Assembly (NCBI GenBank): GCA_000697475.1
Contig: JNEU01000711.1
Span: 1-64,000 of the forward strand
From: Lichtheimia corymbifera B2541
Lineage: Eukaryota > Mucoromycota > Mucoromycetes > Mucorales > Lichtheimiaceae
DNA: 64,000 bases
Reading direction: 5' to 3'
The position numbers and the translations under genes were made by a program. The notes beneath the pieces were generated by a model that did not search any database, had not been told where the DNA came from, and was given only the letters and a program-made list of their open reading frames with translations. Of this stretch, positions 13,602 to 25,629 are shown piece by piece (positions within the stretch are counted from its first letter, which is position 1; each line of letters starts with the position of its first letter).

Positions 13602-14641
13602 TTAAGGAGATCTTGAGCTTTGACGTGGAACTGATGAAGAGTGTGGTGGTGGCGGTGGTGATGAAGTCGAGTCATGATAGTGAAGATAAGAAGGAGGAGG
13701 AGGAGGAGGAATATCATCAGGAACATATTCACCACGACGAACAGGAGAACGCGATCGATAACGATAAAGAGGTGGTGGTGGTGGAGAACGACCTCTTGGA
13801 GAAGGTGATCGACGATAATATGGACTACGTGATCGACGACGGTTATAACGAGCAGGTGGTGGTGGAGGAGGACTTTGTGAATGCAAACGACGATTTGGAC
13901 GTGGTGAAGTAGCACGATCGAAACGCCAACGAGCACTTGGTGCATTCCTAGCCCACTATCATCATAAAAAATAAGTTACAACATATCATGGAATCCTTGT
14001 ATACCCATTTACCTGGACACTAATGGTACGACCATCTATGCGACGACCATGCATTTCATTAAACGCATCTTCAGCATCGCGTTCATCTTCAAATTCGACA
14101 AAGGCATAACTATGATTCTTCCAGATGAGTTCCATGGATATATAGACGCGATGTGATCTTTTGCTACTTACGGCTTGGATGATGCACTCTTGGGTGCTGG
14201 AATATCACAACGCACCAAACGGCCATATCTTTTCCGTGTCATGTCGTTAGTCGTATGGGATCATCATTCGACATCGAGTAAACAAAAAGGGAAAGAGAAT
14301 AGAAGGGAATAGGGTCGTTCGTCCGTTTTTCCTATAGTTCGTCGTTGTCGTTGTCGTCGTCTTTGTCAGGATATCACGTTGCATAAAGCAGACGATGGCA
14401 AGATAGCTGATCGAGCGAGCATTCATTGACCGTTTCCATCTCGATTGGCATGCATTTCCTCGTAGTCGCTCAAGCTGCGTCGACAATGCACAAGACGATA
14501 TATGTGTGTGTATGTGTATGGGTGGAAGGGTGACGACAAAGGGAAATGTTGTTGGTTGGCTTAATACCTTTCGAATTCGTATGCGAGATCTCTAGCACGT
14601 GTTCTGGATTCAAAGCCTGCAACAAACAGAGTTGTTTTCAT
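13602..14641 (-). CDS. SR-type splicing factor, Srp1-like RRM protein
   Basis: RNA-binding pre-mRNA splicing factor. The RRM is split over four exons: 14641-14568, 14228-14172, 14109-14013 and 13955-13602. RNP2 is TTLFVAGF, the RTRARDLAYEFERYGRLVRC helix region resembles fission yeast Srp1, and RNP1 is YAFVEFED. Helix 2 is DAEDAFNEMHGRRIDG. The C-terminal domain is rich in RS/SP and poly-Pro (RRRSRSPYYRR, RYRSRSPVRRG), the expected phosphorylated RS domain. The first intron is unusually long (~340 bp) for this locus; long introns in SR genes often carry regulatory exons, which could be the case here. The start ATG 14641 is the nearest upstream of RNP2, and another 5' exon cannot be excluded. 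Confidence 0.88.
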
Positions 14642-14888
14642 TGTTGAAATGGGATAGAAAAGAAAAAGTAAGAGTCCTCCCAAGCCGATCTCCTCCATTT
14701 TATCATACGCGGAGTTACCTGATGATGATGATGCGTCAGGCCACGCGTTATGCATGTGATGAATTTAATGATATTTGCAAAAGTCAAGTTGTGGGAATGA
14801 AAAAGTAATCAAAGGGAAGAGTTGGAGGGGGGGTGGATGATGGTGGTGGTGGTAGAGGTGGATGAATAATGATGAAATAAGGCGAAAA

Positions 14889-16260
14889 CTATTCTCGCCA
14901 TCCAGCATTCAATTGCATCAATGTAAGAACAGCATCCATCGGATATTCTGGCTTCTTATCATCCTGCTGCTGTTGTTGTTGACCTTCTTTTGATTCCTCT
15001 TCTTCGCTCTTGTCTTGTAATGGAGAATTATGCGCGCTATTGGAAGCACTGGTAGATGATGATAAACCTTGCTCTTCATGTGTGGATTCTTGATTGTTGG
15101 GTGCAACTTGATCTTCATCCTGTGGTTGTTGTTGACTTGATGAATCATCATTTGACGTGTTTGATGATGGTAACTTTCCCCCATTGTTTGTCATAGCCTA
15201 AAGAGAGAGAGAGACGATCAGTACAATGACTCATTTTATCCTCCTCATGTTGATACGTACAATCATGTTATTCAATTGTTCAAGTAATTGTCGTTGCAAT
15301 TCGGGAGGGAAATCCAACATTTTGGCAGCAGCAGCAGCAGGATCCACTAAGGGTGCAGCTTGTTGTTGTTGTTGTTGTTGTTGCATGTTGTAATAACCAA
15401 GCTGATCTGATACACCATTTAATACTGAATCCGCTGATAATGATGGCATATCTTGGGGCTTGTCAAGGTGAGGACTACCAGGAACACTGAGTACGTTGTC
15501 AATGGCATTCTTGCGTCGTTCCTTTTCCATTCGCTTTTGCCGTCTCTTTTCAAACTCTTCTTGTGCCCATGCTTTCTTTTCTGGAGTATCAGCAGCGCCA
15601 TACAATTTGGTTGCTCGCTTATTGACTCGGCATCTTAGATCATTGTCTTTGTCTGGATATAACATATATTTGGTCAATGCAACCATGGACACACATAGCG
15701 GTGACTCAACCCCCCCTCCATCCAAGACCCCTCCTCCTCCTTCTCATATGTTGTAAACTGGACTCACTTCGCTCTTCATTATGAATACGCCATTTCTTTT
15801 TTCTTTCTCGATTGGCTGCCCGAATGCTTTCTCTCTTTGTGACATCCAATTCATGCAACGGTTTGTGTTTGCTGTGGTGCACTTGTGGTGCTGCTGCTGG
15901 TGGTGTTGTTGTTTCAGACTGGGTAATGGAGGCGTTTGCTGTAGGTGAAATTGACGATGCGTTGGAAGTTGAAGAAGGAGCCCCTGCCGCTGCAGCTGCC
16001 ATTGCCGCTGCCGCTGCTGCAACAAGACCATGAGGAGAAAGAGAACCCACCCCGTGACTGTTGACAGCTGCTGGCATAGCTTCGTGGAGCTGCTGATAGG
16101 AGGGTTGCTGGATCGACTCGGACGTAGGATTATTACTAGTCACGGCTTGGTGATGCTCGTCACTAGGATGGGCGGTATTGTTGGCGTTGCTGTCAATAAA
16201 CGACGACGTCTCATGGGATTGGATTTCCGTATCTTTTGCATTGTTGTTCTCGTTGCCCAT
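14889..16260 (-). CDS. DUF3020-type fungal nuclear protein
   Basis: Exons 16260-15768, 15652-15261 and 15197-14889 join in frame. The join reconstructs a basic block, RESIRAANRERKKKWRIHNE then ERNKDNDLRCRVNKRATKLYG, which I recognise as the Arg/Lys-rich core of the fungal DUF3020 family (function unknown, probably nuclear). Flanks are low complexity: an Ala run and Ser/Thr-rich N-terminus, a Gln run in exon 2, and an acidic, Gln-rich C-terminus. The short element PPELQRQLLEQLNNMI could be an amphipathic interaction helix. Start ATG 16260 is the first in the frame and follows A-rich leader. The family name is from memory; the splice joins are well supported. Confidence 0.75.
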
Positions 16261-17146
16261 GGTTACGTGTTATGAAAAAAGAAAATAAAAAAGTGAAAGA
16301 AGGAAAGCGGAAAATCTTTCACGGTGTTGGTCTGGTCAAGAAAGTGTCCAATGCCTCTCATTCACCCTCACAATCAAGCGATGGCAGCCTCTGAAATTGG
16401 AATCCAGTAGCCAATGATATCTATTCATTTTCTCTTCACTTTCTACTTACCACCACCACCACCATTACCATCACTACCCACAACTACCATTACCACGATG
16501 CTCCATTATTTTTAAATCATGGATAGCATCTTGAATTATAAAAGATGACGCATGTAAAATATGAATGGCTTCATGAAGTGTATTGATTAGAAACGGGATC
16601 AGATGCCCTCCCAACGTGGTGGATTACATTCAATAATGGCTTTCAGCATGTATCATCAGCCAGTGTGTTGATAGGTTGGGTTACTCAATCATCGCATTAG
16701 AGATGTCCATAATGCTGTGAAAGGCTTCAGATTGCAAATGTGATAAGAACATTATCTCCATGAATCGAACACATCTCCGCCCATAGAACAAGTACAAGCA
16801 ATGATTGCCAATCTCTCTTTCTCTCTCCACACATGCACACGCACACACTCCCGTATCCATCCAACCTGCACATCCATAGCAACGTGTACTACCCAGAAAC
16901 CAACCGCCATGATCCATTGACAACATTTCATCCATTGTGATAGCATCGAGACAGGGAACGAATCAAAGACGGCCACGCTTGGTATTGAGTGGATATATAT
17001 ATATATATATAATATTGAAATCATCCTAAAAAGTTGACGCAAAAGAAATGGAGCAAGAGAGAGCACACAACAAAGTCGGCAAAGGCACTAATGATCATAT
17101 CCCGGCATTAATGTCTTGCAAGAAGCTGCATATCCATGGATAACAT
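16261..17146. other. Intergenic
   Basis: Promoter side of the DUF3020 gene and 3' side of OST2. It holds an AT dinucleotide microsatellite near 16993-17012 and a CT-rich patch at 16816-16836. The two minus-strand frames here (16681-16935, 16752-17066) are low-information and lack homology features. No RNA gene was recognised. Confidence 0.5.
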
Positions 17147-17480
17147 TTACCGTTCAGGTGACACAGTCTTAAACATGTCCTTGTTTTGGGAGTTGGTTTG
17201 GATACGCAAGTTGGCTATAATTGATGCACGTGTTAAGAGTTGCTAGCCTATACAAAGTAAATAATAATGTACCTGCAAGCACAAAGCTGCCTACAGTGCT
17301 AATGAAGCCCGAGAGGAAAGCATTGTAAGGAAAGGTGCCAGCTGCCAGCATATAGATGAACTGAAAGATGCCCGAGAGCATGATGTAGGCGAGATAAATG
17401 TCGACGATCTTCAAGTTGGTAGGCGTGTCCCGTTTGTAGGCCACCAAGAATTTATGTGATGCGCTCGCTAAACCGTCCAT
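17147..17480 (-). CDS. OST2: Oligosaccharyltransferase subunit OST2/DAD1
   Basis: Small ER membrane subunit of the N-glycan oligosaccharyltransferase complex. Exon 1 (17480-17273) begins MDGLASASHKFLVAYKRDTP and contains LKIVDIYLAYIMLSGIFQ plus further hydrophobic helices (YMLAAGTFPYNAFLSGFIST, VGSFVLA), the DAD1 pattern of three membrane spans. The intron 17272-17215 is removed, giving the conserved tail LRIQTNSQNKDMFKTVSPER, then stop at 17147. Total ~91 residues, slightly shorter than metazoan DAD1 (~113). Reading straight through the intron gives a non-conserved tail, so splicing is well supported. Confidence 0.93.
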
Positions 17481-17740
17481 GTTGATAAAAGGGTGTTCCG
17501 TGGAAGCGAATAAAAATGGGGGGACACTTGAAGAGCACCGTGTTGGTCTTGAAGGTCGCCAAAACTACTCCGAGGTACTGAGTGAGCACAGGTGGCGCTC
17601 CTTGAGCCTAATATAGTCCCATCATCTGAGGATATAAGTGGGGTGCTTCTATCGAGATCTTTTCATATTACAAGTAGCCTTCTTCCCCCTTCCCTCTACT
17701 ATTTTATCTTGTTTTTTTTTCTTCTTGCAACTTTACAAGA

Positions 17741-20084
17741 ATGCAATTACATCGTCGACCCAATTCTATTGCATGTAGTAGCGATAATCACCATCAAGAG
17801 ACTAGGACTAGGACCATGGACGAGGATCAAGCTGTTATCCAGTTGGATGATTGCCCCTATCAAGCGCTTCAACAGACATTACAGCATCGATCTGATCCTA
17901 GCATAGAGCAACAAGACCTTCATGGCATCTCATCAAATAAATCACGGCATCAAACTGCTGTTGTACCCATCACCACTACAGCTCCCCGTGAAAGAACCAT
18001 TAAACATGCTAGTCCTGGCCCTATCTCTGAATTCGTACAAAAGCTCTTTCGGTAAAATATCAAAGCGATATGCGAGAGGCCCGTGCAATGTTACAATCAA
18101 GCATCTTGTCAACTCACACTCCTTTTATTGCTTTTTTTATCGTTTTTGTACTATATAGAATGCTTGAGGAGAGCACATCTAATCAAGATACTTTATGTTG
18201 GGGTGCAGATGGTGCTTCTTTTATTGTCAATGACGTTGATGAATTCTCAAGGACGATGCTTCCCAGACATTTTAAGCATGGCAACTTTGCTAGCTTTGTC
18301 CGTCAATTGAACAAGTATGGTTTTCACAAAGTTCGTCATTCAGATGTTCATGGGCGGCGTATGAGGGCGACAGGCCGTGATCAGGTGAGTGTACTACATG
18401 CACCCTTTTCCCCCTTTTCTTTTTTACAAGTTGTGATACACTCCTACTTTCCCGCGCCCTTATCCAATTAGCCGCCATTATTTCTTTGTATCATTGTTCA
18501 TTTCGACCAACCAGAACAGAGGTCATGCTTTTATTATAGGTTTGCGAGTTTGCACATGTAAACTTTAGACGAGATCGTAAAGACCTCCTTGGTACCATTC
18601 GTCGCAAAACATGCTCTGAAAAGACAAAGCGGCGTTTAATGTATGCCACCACGGCCACCACAAGCAATCCATATCCAACAAGGCAACAACGACAACAGCA
18701 ACAACAACGTACTGCTGCTGGTGCTGCTGGTGCTGAAGACATGGATCAAGATCATCAACAGCATTGTAAAAAGGATGTTGAGACGCTGCGGGACATGGTG
18801 GAAAAGCTAAACAACCGCCTTGACGGGCTACAGGAGTCGCACAATCAAATGGAGTCTAACCTGGCGCAGCACAGTGAACGAGGAGCGATTGTATTAAAGG
18901 AATTTCTAGAACTTGAAAAGACAATGGCCACTCAAGACACTTTGATTCGCCAAATTTTGAAACTTGTGGGCAATACAGATGACCAACAGCAAGGTACAGT
19001 AGTAGTATAACTTGATTAGGGGTATAAAATGATAGTCCATGTAATAGTAAGCTGATATACTCCTCCCTCCCTCATTACAGATACTACTCCAAGTCTTTCT
19101 GGTTTGTTGCACAATAATGTATCGGTGTCATTGACGACAACACACACGCTTGCAAATGCGTACAACAAGGTTTCACAGTTGGGATTCGATCAGCTAAAGT
19201 CGATTGTCAAGCACTTGGGTCAATCACAATGCAGCGATCCGTCTTCTCCGTCGTCGCCGGTAAAATCACAACCGGCTGTATCGGCTGGCTGTGTTGTGGG
19301 GGAAATGACGCCTGAGACACCAGAAACAACCCAGGGCTCAGCTTGTGTTACACCGCCTGGTCTTGTATCACCTGCACAAACTTGCATTGACGACAACAAC
19401 ACCAACGACCCAATGACATCAGTTCCCAATGATTCACCAACCACACCTCCCTCCCCCAATGTCGAATGGACAGTGCCTCCTCATGTATTACTTGTGGACG
19501 ATGATCGTGTGTGCCGTGATTTGAGTGGCAAGCTCTTACAATTGGTGGGCTGCACTATTGACCTTGCCAAGGATGGCGTCGAAGCGCTCCACAAGCTCAC
19601 TGTCAAGAAATATGATCTGGTCCTCATGGTATGTAATGACATACATACATGGCAAACAAATCGCTAACATGATGTTATATAGGACATTATGATGCCAAAC
19701 TTGGACGGCATTTCTGCTACTCGCAATATCCGACAATATGATAACTTCACACCCATCGTTTCTATGACATCCAATTTTACCGATAAGGACATTATGTTAT
19801 ATGCTGGTAGTGGCATGACCGATATTCTTCCAAAACCTTTTACTGCCGATACCTTGTACAGCATTTTGGAAAGGTATTGTGCCCATCTCAAGGAAACTGA
19901 AGCCCTATGCCATCAACAACAACAGCCACTACTGGATCTCTCCTTGAGCAAAGACAAATCAAACCAGGACCTCGATACAGCGCTTAGTTTGCTCGCAAGC
20001 ATGACTCATCCTGACACTGGTGACACTGCACCACAAACCGACGCCCTGTATTCTGAGAACATTGTCAACGTCATCGACAGCTAG
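17741..20084 (+). CDS. SKN7: Skn7-type response regulator with HSF DNA-binding domain
   Basis: Stress-response transcription factor, terminal regulator of a fungal two-component phosphorelay. Exons: 17741-18051, 18159-18384, 18540-18993, 19081-19628 and 19683-20084. The HSF-type DNA-binding domain spans exons 1-3 ([10 protein letters not shown]^[10 protein letters not shown], then [20 protein letters not shown], then [17 protein letters not shown]). A coiled coil follows ([18 protein letters not shown]), then a Ser/Pro-rich linker. A receiver domain has the acidic pair LLVDDDR, phospho-acceptor Asp in LM^DIMMPNLDG right at the last splice junction, Thr/Ser in MTSN and Lys in LPKPF. All receiver residues are present, so it should be phosphorylatable. 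Start 17741 is the first ATG; 17815 (MDEDQAVIQ) is an alternative. Its 3' end faces the Dna2 gene with 200 bp between stops. Confidence 0.94.
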
Positions 20085-20284
20085 CAGCTAGTGCATTATT
20101 GCTCTTTTTTTTTTCTTCCCCCAATCTCCATTCACTTCATAGCCCATCATAACCCATGTTGTATATACAAACACATCTATTCATTTGCAAAAGCTGCATA
20201 ACAAAAGAGAAGCGTAGAACCAACTATACTAGTTGCACAAATTAAATATAAAAAAGAGGCGTATATACAAATAAGAGAAATCAA

Positions 20285-23200
20285 TCATGATGCATTGTAT
20301 ACATCCCGAAGTACAGGTCTGTGTTTGAGGAATGCATTCAGGGGTGAAAATGTCTTGTGTTCTTTGCGTTGCTTGCTCGGTGGAGATGATGGTTCAATAG
20401 TGTGAAGTTCATGGGCCTTGGATTGCAATTCATAAATCTAATACGCATCACGTATATCAGCACGTTTTAGTCGTCATCTTGTGAGACAATATAGACCACT
20501 CACCCATTCGTTTGACGCCATCAAATCAAGAAAACTCTTAAAGAGAGCAGACGTATGCAAAGTTTGCCTCGATCCAAATACAATCAATTTGCTTTTTGCT
20601 CGTGTGAATGCCACATTGATACGACGCCAGTCTCGGAGTAAGTCACCAGTCTGGAAAGAGAAAAAAGTGTTAATAATAGAGATGCCACACACATACACAC
20701 ACATGTGCACATATCCTCACAACCACACACAAAGAGATACTTACATTGCCCTGCTCATTGCTTCGTACAAGCGATACTAGAATACATTCCTTGTCACGTC
20801 CCTGGTACTTGTCAATGGTAGCAACTTCAACATCAGGTGTTCCGCGGAGCCCAGGTGAAATAAGTCGCAGCTGGGATCGGTAAATAGAAATGACGGCCAG
20901 CTCTTGTTGAGGAACGCCCGCTGCAATAAGCGTCTCAGCTAACTGAAGAACCATCTTGGCTTCTGATGGATTTTGCACACGCTCCATTACCCGTTCCTCC
21001 AACGCTGGAATCCTGTCAGTGTCGACAAATACCACTTTACGACTAGAATGAATGAATGAATGATGAGCATCCAAGTAGAATGAAACTAAAAGCGTGCATC
21101 TTACCTCGGGTCAATAACATCTTTGATCCAACACGGCGATTGTGTGCATTCATTAGGGCCTGTGTGAATTTGGCCCAAGGCTTGATTCAATTTTGGCAAT
21201 TTGATCTGACGCGCGGCAACGGCTGGATTGGCGCATTTAAGTTTGTGATCGTAAACAAGGGAATTGGTGATTGACATAATGTCACGATTCATCCGATACT
21301 GGTATTCTAGAACAGCCACAGCTTCTGGATGATCCTCTGAGAGTAATTGGAAAAGCGACTTGTCCATGCCATGTTCTCTAGCAACGTCGTTTCGAATCTA
21401 TAACACACGTGGATACGTCAATTGGATAAAGACCAACATGAACATTTTGGAGCACAATCTTACCAAAGGAGGAAGTTGATATTGGTCACCCACAAGCACA
21501 AAGACATCTGCACACCGCAATGGGCCAACACATGCAGGTAACGTAATCTGGGAAGCTTCATCAACAATACAATAATCAAATCGCCTTCGTTGCAAAAGGT
21601 TGCTATTCATCATCATAATTGACTTAGTTCCTTGATGATATCACCATGCTCGTAAGATTCCACTTACTGTCCAATTCCAAGGCAAGTGACACCCACCACC
21701 TTTTTGGAGCTGTAAAACTGTTCTAATCGCTCAACAGTGGTCAAAGTAGGATTTCCATTAGGCATACAACCACGGAGGGATGGCATGACCTGATTGTGAC
21801 ATGAGTTGTGTAAGACATAGTCGATAAAACATGGGATCAATGCACTTACTTTTTCAGGATTGCCTAGTCGAAGGACATCGATACCGGATGCATGGACTTT
21901 GGATAGCACATTGTCAAGAGCGCTGTGGGTATATGAGGTCAAAAGCACCGTTTTTCCTCGTTCAACAAGCGTGCGGATAATATGGGATGTGGTGGTTGTC
22001 TTGCCTGTGCCTGGCATACCCAAAATGATGGCATAATCCTTGGCTATGATTGCAAGGTTATCAGCATGTATATATATCCACTGATAATATATCTACTTAC
22101 CACTCAAGACTTTTTGTACCGCATTTTGTTGAGCTGGATTCAATGTTGCTGGCAATTCAAGAGGTGGCAAAGGCATAAAGCTTGGCTTTTCACGATCGAC
22201 GATCAATCGCTTGTGTCTTGTATTCTCGTCACCTTCATTTGGAGCAAGCAAGCCGACAATATTGCGTCGCATCAAGGCAATACCAGAAGCCATCTCGTCT
22301 TTATCGATCCGGTAGGTTGTTGGATTGTATGTATGTACGAAGACCTGGTTTGTCTCCTTGTTGAAACCATTGTCGCGGCGTGGTATTTGACGCAAAGGTG
22401 AAGTGAGATTGACCATGATATAACGCTGATCCAAGCGAAGAATAAATCCCATTCCAAGATTGATATGGCCCTCAGTGCTGGATATAACGATAGGATCACC
22501 GACATTCAAACTCGAGCTTGTAATGAATTCGCCACTGCCATCTTGCCGAATAAACTTGTACACGCTCTCAGAATCTTGTTTGTATGATGGATCGATAATC
22601 ATGTTGCTGAGACATCTAAACGAGAAGACATATTAGTCCCTATCACATCATGAACAGCGACAAAGGATAACATACTTTCCGGATAATTCACGCATTTCGG
22701 CCGGCTGTCGCCAGATATCCTTACGAACATAGTCGATATCCTCTTCTTCAAGATCAATGAGTCTTAGCCAATGTCGGAAAAAGTTGCATGCCGCTTCATC
22801 CATATGTTCGATCTTTTTGTCAAAGTAACCGCCAAGGCCACTTGAGTCCCCATCACCGTTCTCCACCGCTTTGTGATATTGCAAACAAGCGTCATTCATG
22901 GTACAGCTTTGACAATGGTGCAAATTCTTCAACATAGGTGGTAAGCTGTGTTTTGATTGCATGGCTGAAGCAAGGTTGTTACGCGTCGTTAACAGCAATC
23001 GTAGGTCGTTGCGTACTGCTGGGACGATATAAAGACTGTTCATTTTCGAGTAGTAGAGTGCAGCAGCATCGATATCAATACCTATCATTCATCCCATAAG
23101 ACAATTGTCCCATATTTGGTCATACAACTCAAAAGCTTACCATAACGATCACTCATCAGAAGAATATACAATGTCGTCTGAGCACGATGCGAAATAAAAC

Positions 23201-24882
23201 GGGTACTCTTGCCAGTTTTGAGCTCAAGAGGCAATGTCAGCACCTTCGTATTGGGATACATCTTCATTTCCACTGATACGTCGATCATGCCTTTGAGACC
23301 AAATGTCGGGCTCCACAAGTGCTCTTCCACGTCCAGAATTTTGCTGAATGCCACCGTTCTGCATCCCATCACCTTGGCAACGTCGACACCCATATCCATA
23401 GCAACCCGTGCATTGGGCTTTGGCTGCTGACCAACAAATGTATCACCAAATGCTTTGATCCCAGGAAGCTGCTGTTGAATGATCTGAAGTGCTGTTTCCT
23501 CTTGTTGATCGATTGCATATAACTCATCCAAAGACGAGTAAATCACACGTCGTGCTTCTTGTTCCAAACCCTTCATGCTGAAATCATGGGTGCTGAGCGC
23601 ATGCTGGATAATTCGGTGAATCATGTTGCCATGTACCAGTGCCTCGCTGTAATCTCCAATCGCTTTGATCTTTTGCTGTAGTACAGATTTACGAAGACAA
23701 AATGTACTTTCGGCGACGGCAGTGCTGGATAATAATCGATCAGGGTGCACGACAATAAAGCCTTGTGTGTTGTTGATTGTCGTAATGATGCCGCTTTTGG
23801 TATTGGTGTGCAATGTGGGTATATGAACAATGTCGCCTGGTTGTATAATAGCATGTGAGTACCCAAATGCATGAATTCACGTAGTACGGAGATAGCTTAC
23901 CGATCTTGATAACAGTATGCAGCCATCCTTCTCGAAGTGTCACAGTAGCAGATTGCTCCTTGTCATTGATCAAATGCAATATCTAGGTAGCAGCGTATAT
24001 ACGACGTATGAATATCACTTGGAATGAGTGCAATGGACCATCACGAACCTTTTCAGGCAACCGTTTCTCAGTCTCTGTGTCGTAGCATGAAGTTTGTATA
24101 TTGGCAACCATGTAACGATGGTATCGCGCAGGATATTGATCAGCTGACTCTTCACGTGATGTTGTGCATGCTAATAAAGCTTCATCCAAGAGCTGTGTGG
24201 GTATATCATCACCAAACATGTCATCGTCATCATCGTCATTGTTGTGATTCTGAGAAGGGATAGGCGTTGCAGGCGTTGCAGGCGTTTTCTGTGGTTGTTG
24301 TTGTTGTTGCTGTATTGGATGTCTAGCTTCAGTGATAACAAGCGCCTCTTCAAGATCTTCTAAGGGTATATCGTCACCAAACATATCATCGTCGTCCTCA
24401 TTGTGGTTGTTGTCGTTTGTTGTGTCTATGGTAGCATTGCCTGCAATGCGTTCAGTTGCACGCTGAGTGCTGTATTCTGGTGGATTATTGGAATAAGCAA
24501 TACTGGAAGGTGAATTATTGATTGCTGCTTGTCGTTCCTGATTCAGCTTTTGCAAAAACCGTTGCTGTATATGTCGTGGTTGTAGTCGTCCGTTGACAAA
24601 ATGCTCACGCCCTGGGCTTTCTACTTCATCGCTTTGAAACCATGAGCCAAAGAGTGATTCACACGCTCCCTGTTCTATATCCACTTACTCATCGAACAAT
24701 GGTGTTGAAGCATTACGGCTTTTGCCCAAAGGACTAGGAGTCTTGCATTCCGCGTTGTTGGTACGGCCTTGAATGTCTGTTTGTTAGCAATGAGTCGGTG
24801 GAACCAGTTATTTATTGTTACCATAAACCCGCTGTCGTTTGGCTATATTGTATGTGGGCGACGTATAAGCATGATTTGACAT
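20285..24882 (-). CDS. DNA2: Dna2 replication helicase/nuclease
   Basis: Okazaki-flap and end-resection nuclease-helicase, about 14 exons. Start ATG 24882 (MSNHAYTSPTYNIAKRQRVY). Exons 1-3 join via introns 24821-24777 and 24687-24632. Acidic repeats DDDMFGDDIP occur twice in the N-terminal region. The RecB-like nuclease has TFCLRKSVL (first Fe-S Cys), KILDVEEHLW, GLKGMIDVSVEMK and PLELKTGKSTRF, then the CQSCTMNDAC cluster giving the remaining Fe-S cysteines. The SF1 helicase has LNPAQQNAV, Walker A GMPGTGKTTT, SYTHSALDN, Walker B DYCIVDEASQ, VGDQYQLPPL, EYQYRMN, VATIDKYQGRDKECI and RRINVAFTRAK. The final exon ends FLKHRPVLRDVYNAS at 20285. All catalytic motifs are intact. Confidence 0.95.
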
Positions 24883-25629
24883 TGCAAAAGAGTTGAGTGA
24901 AATGGGACGTGGAGGAGGTTGTACAGGAGATAAAGAAAGGGAGGGGAAAGTTACAGTACGCGACAAGTCGCGCTCTAATCAACGCGCCTAACATTTTGAC
25001 AACCCGCAACACCATCATGCAACTTGCATAAAGGGTTCCCTTCTCCTTGCCAACAGCATCCCATATCAAGACAGCGACCCATTATATCCATAGCAAACCA
25101 TTTCCCATTTTGATAGCTGCTGTCATCGCGACCATCATGTACACTGCTCTGTATATAAATAGCGTAGGAACCAGAAACAATGTTGCTATGGACTTTCACC
25201 ATTATGATATAAATGACTACCGGTCCGACTTGCTCGCTTCGGTCGTGAACTTTGGTTTCTCGTTGAATGGCTTAACACTGCTACCTATGGTGTAATGATT
25301 GACACGTTTACGCAACCACATTAAATCTCATCAGTATTTACACCTTTCCATGAACCTGCAACCCTTTGCCACACATATATACAACACGAGAATATATCAA
25401 TGTGATAAATTGTCCTGGAACAATTTTCAGGGAAGCGAACACAACATTTCATTAGCAGTATATGCCTATTAACCATGTCCAACAGTTGCCCAATCCACCG
25501 CATGTGATCAATTCTTCTTCTTCAGCTCGTCATTGTCATCCTTCACGTGTTGTGATCCAAGAGGAGGATTTCACTGAGTAACGCTGGAACCGGGAGCATA
25601 TCATTCCACGAACCGTCGTCCGTTCATCG
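24883..25629. other. Dna2 promoter and spacer
   Basis: No gene is supported. The frame at 25047-25295 (+) lacks features of a real protein. The right edge merges into the monomer repeats that begin near 25630. Confidence 0.5.

Noticed and set aside
13502..13945. His/Val-rich minus-strand and Val/Asp-rich plus-strand frames
   Set aside because: Shadows of the RS/Pro-rich exon of the SR factor.
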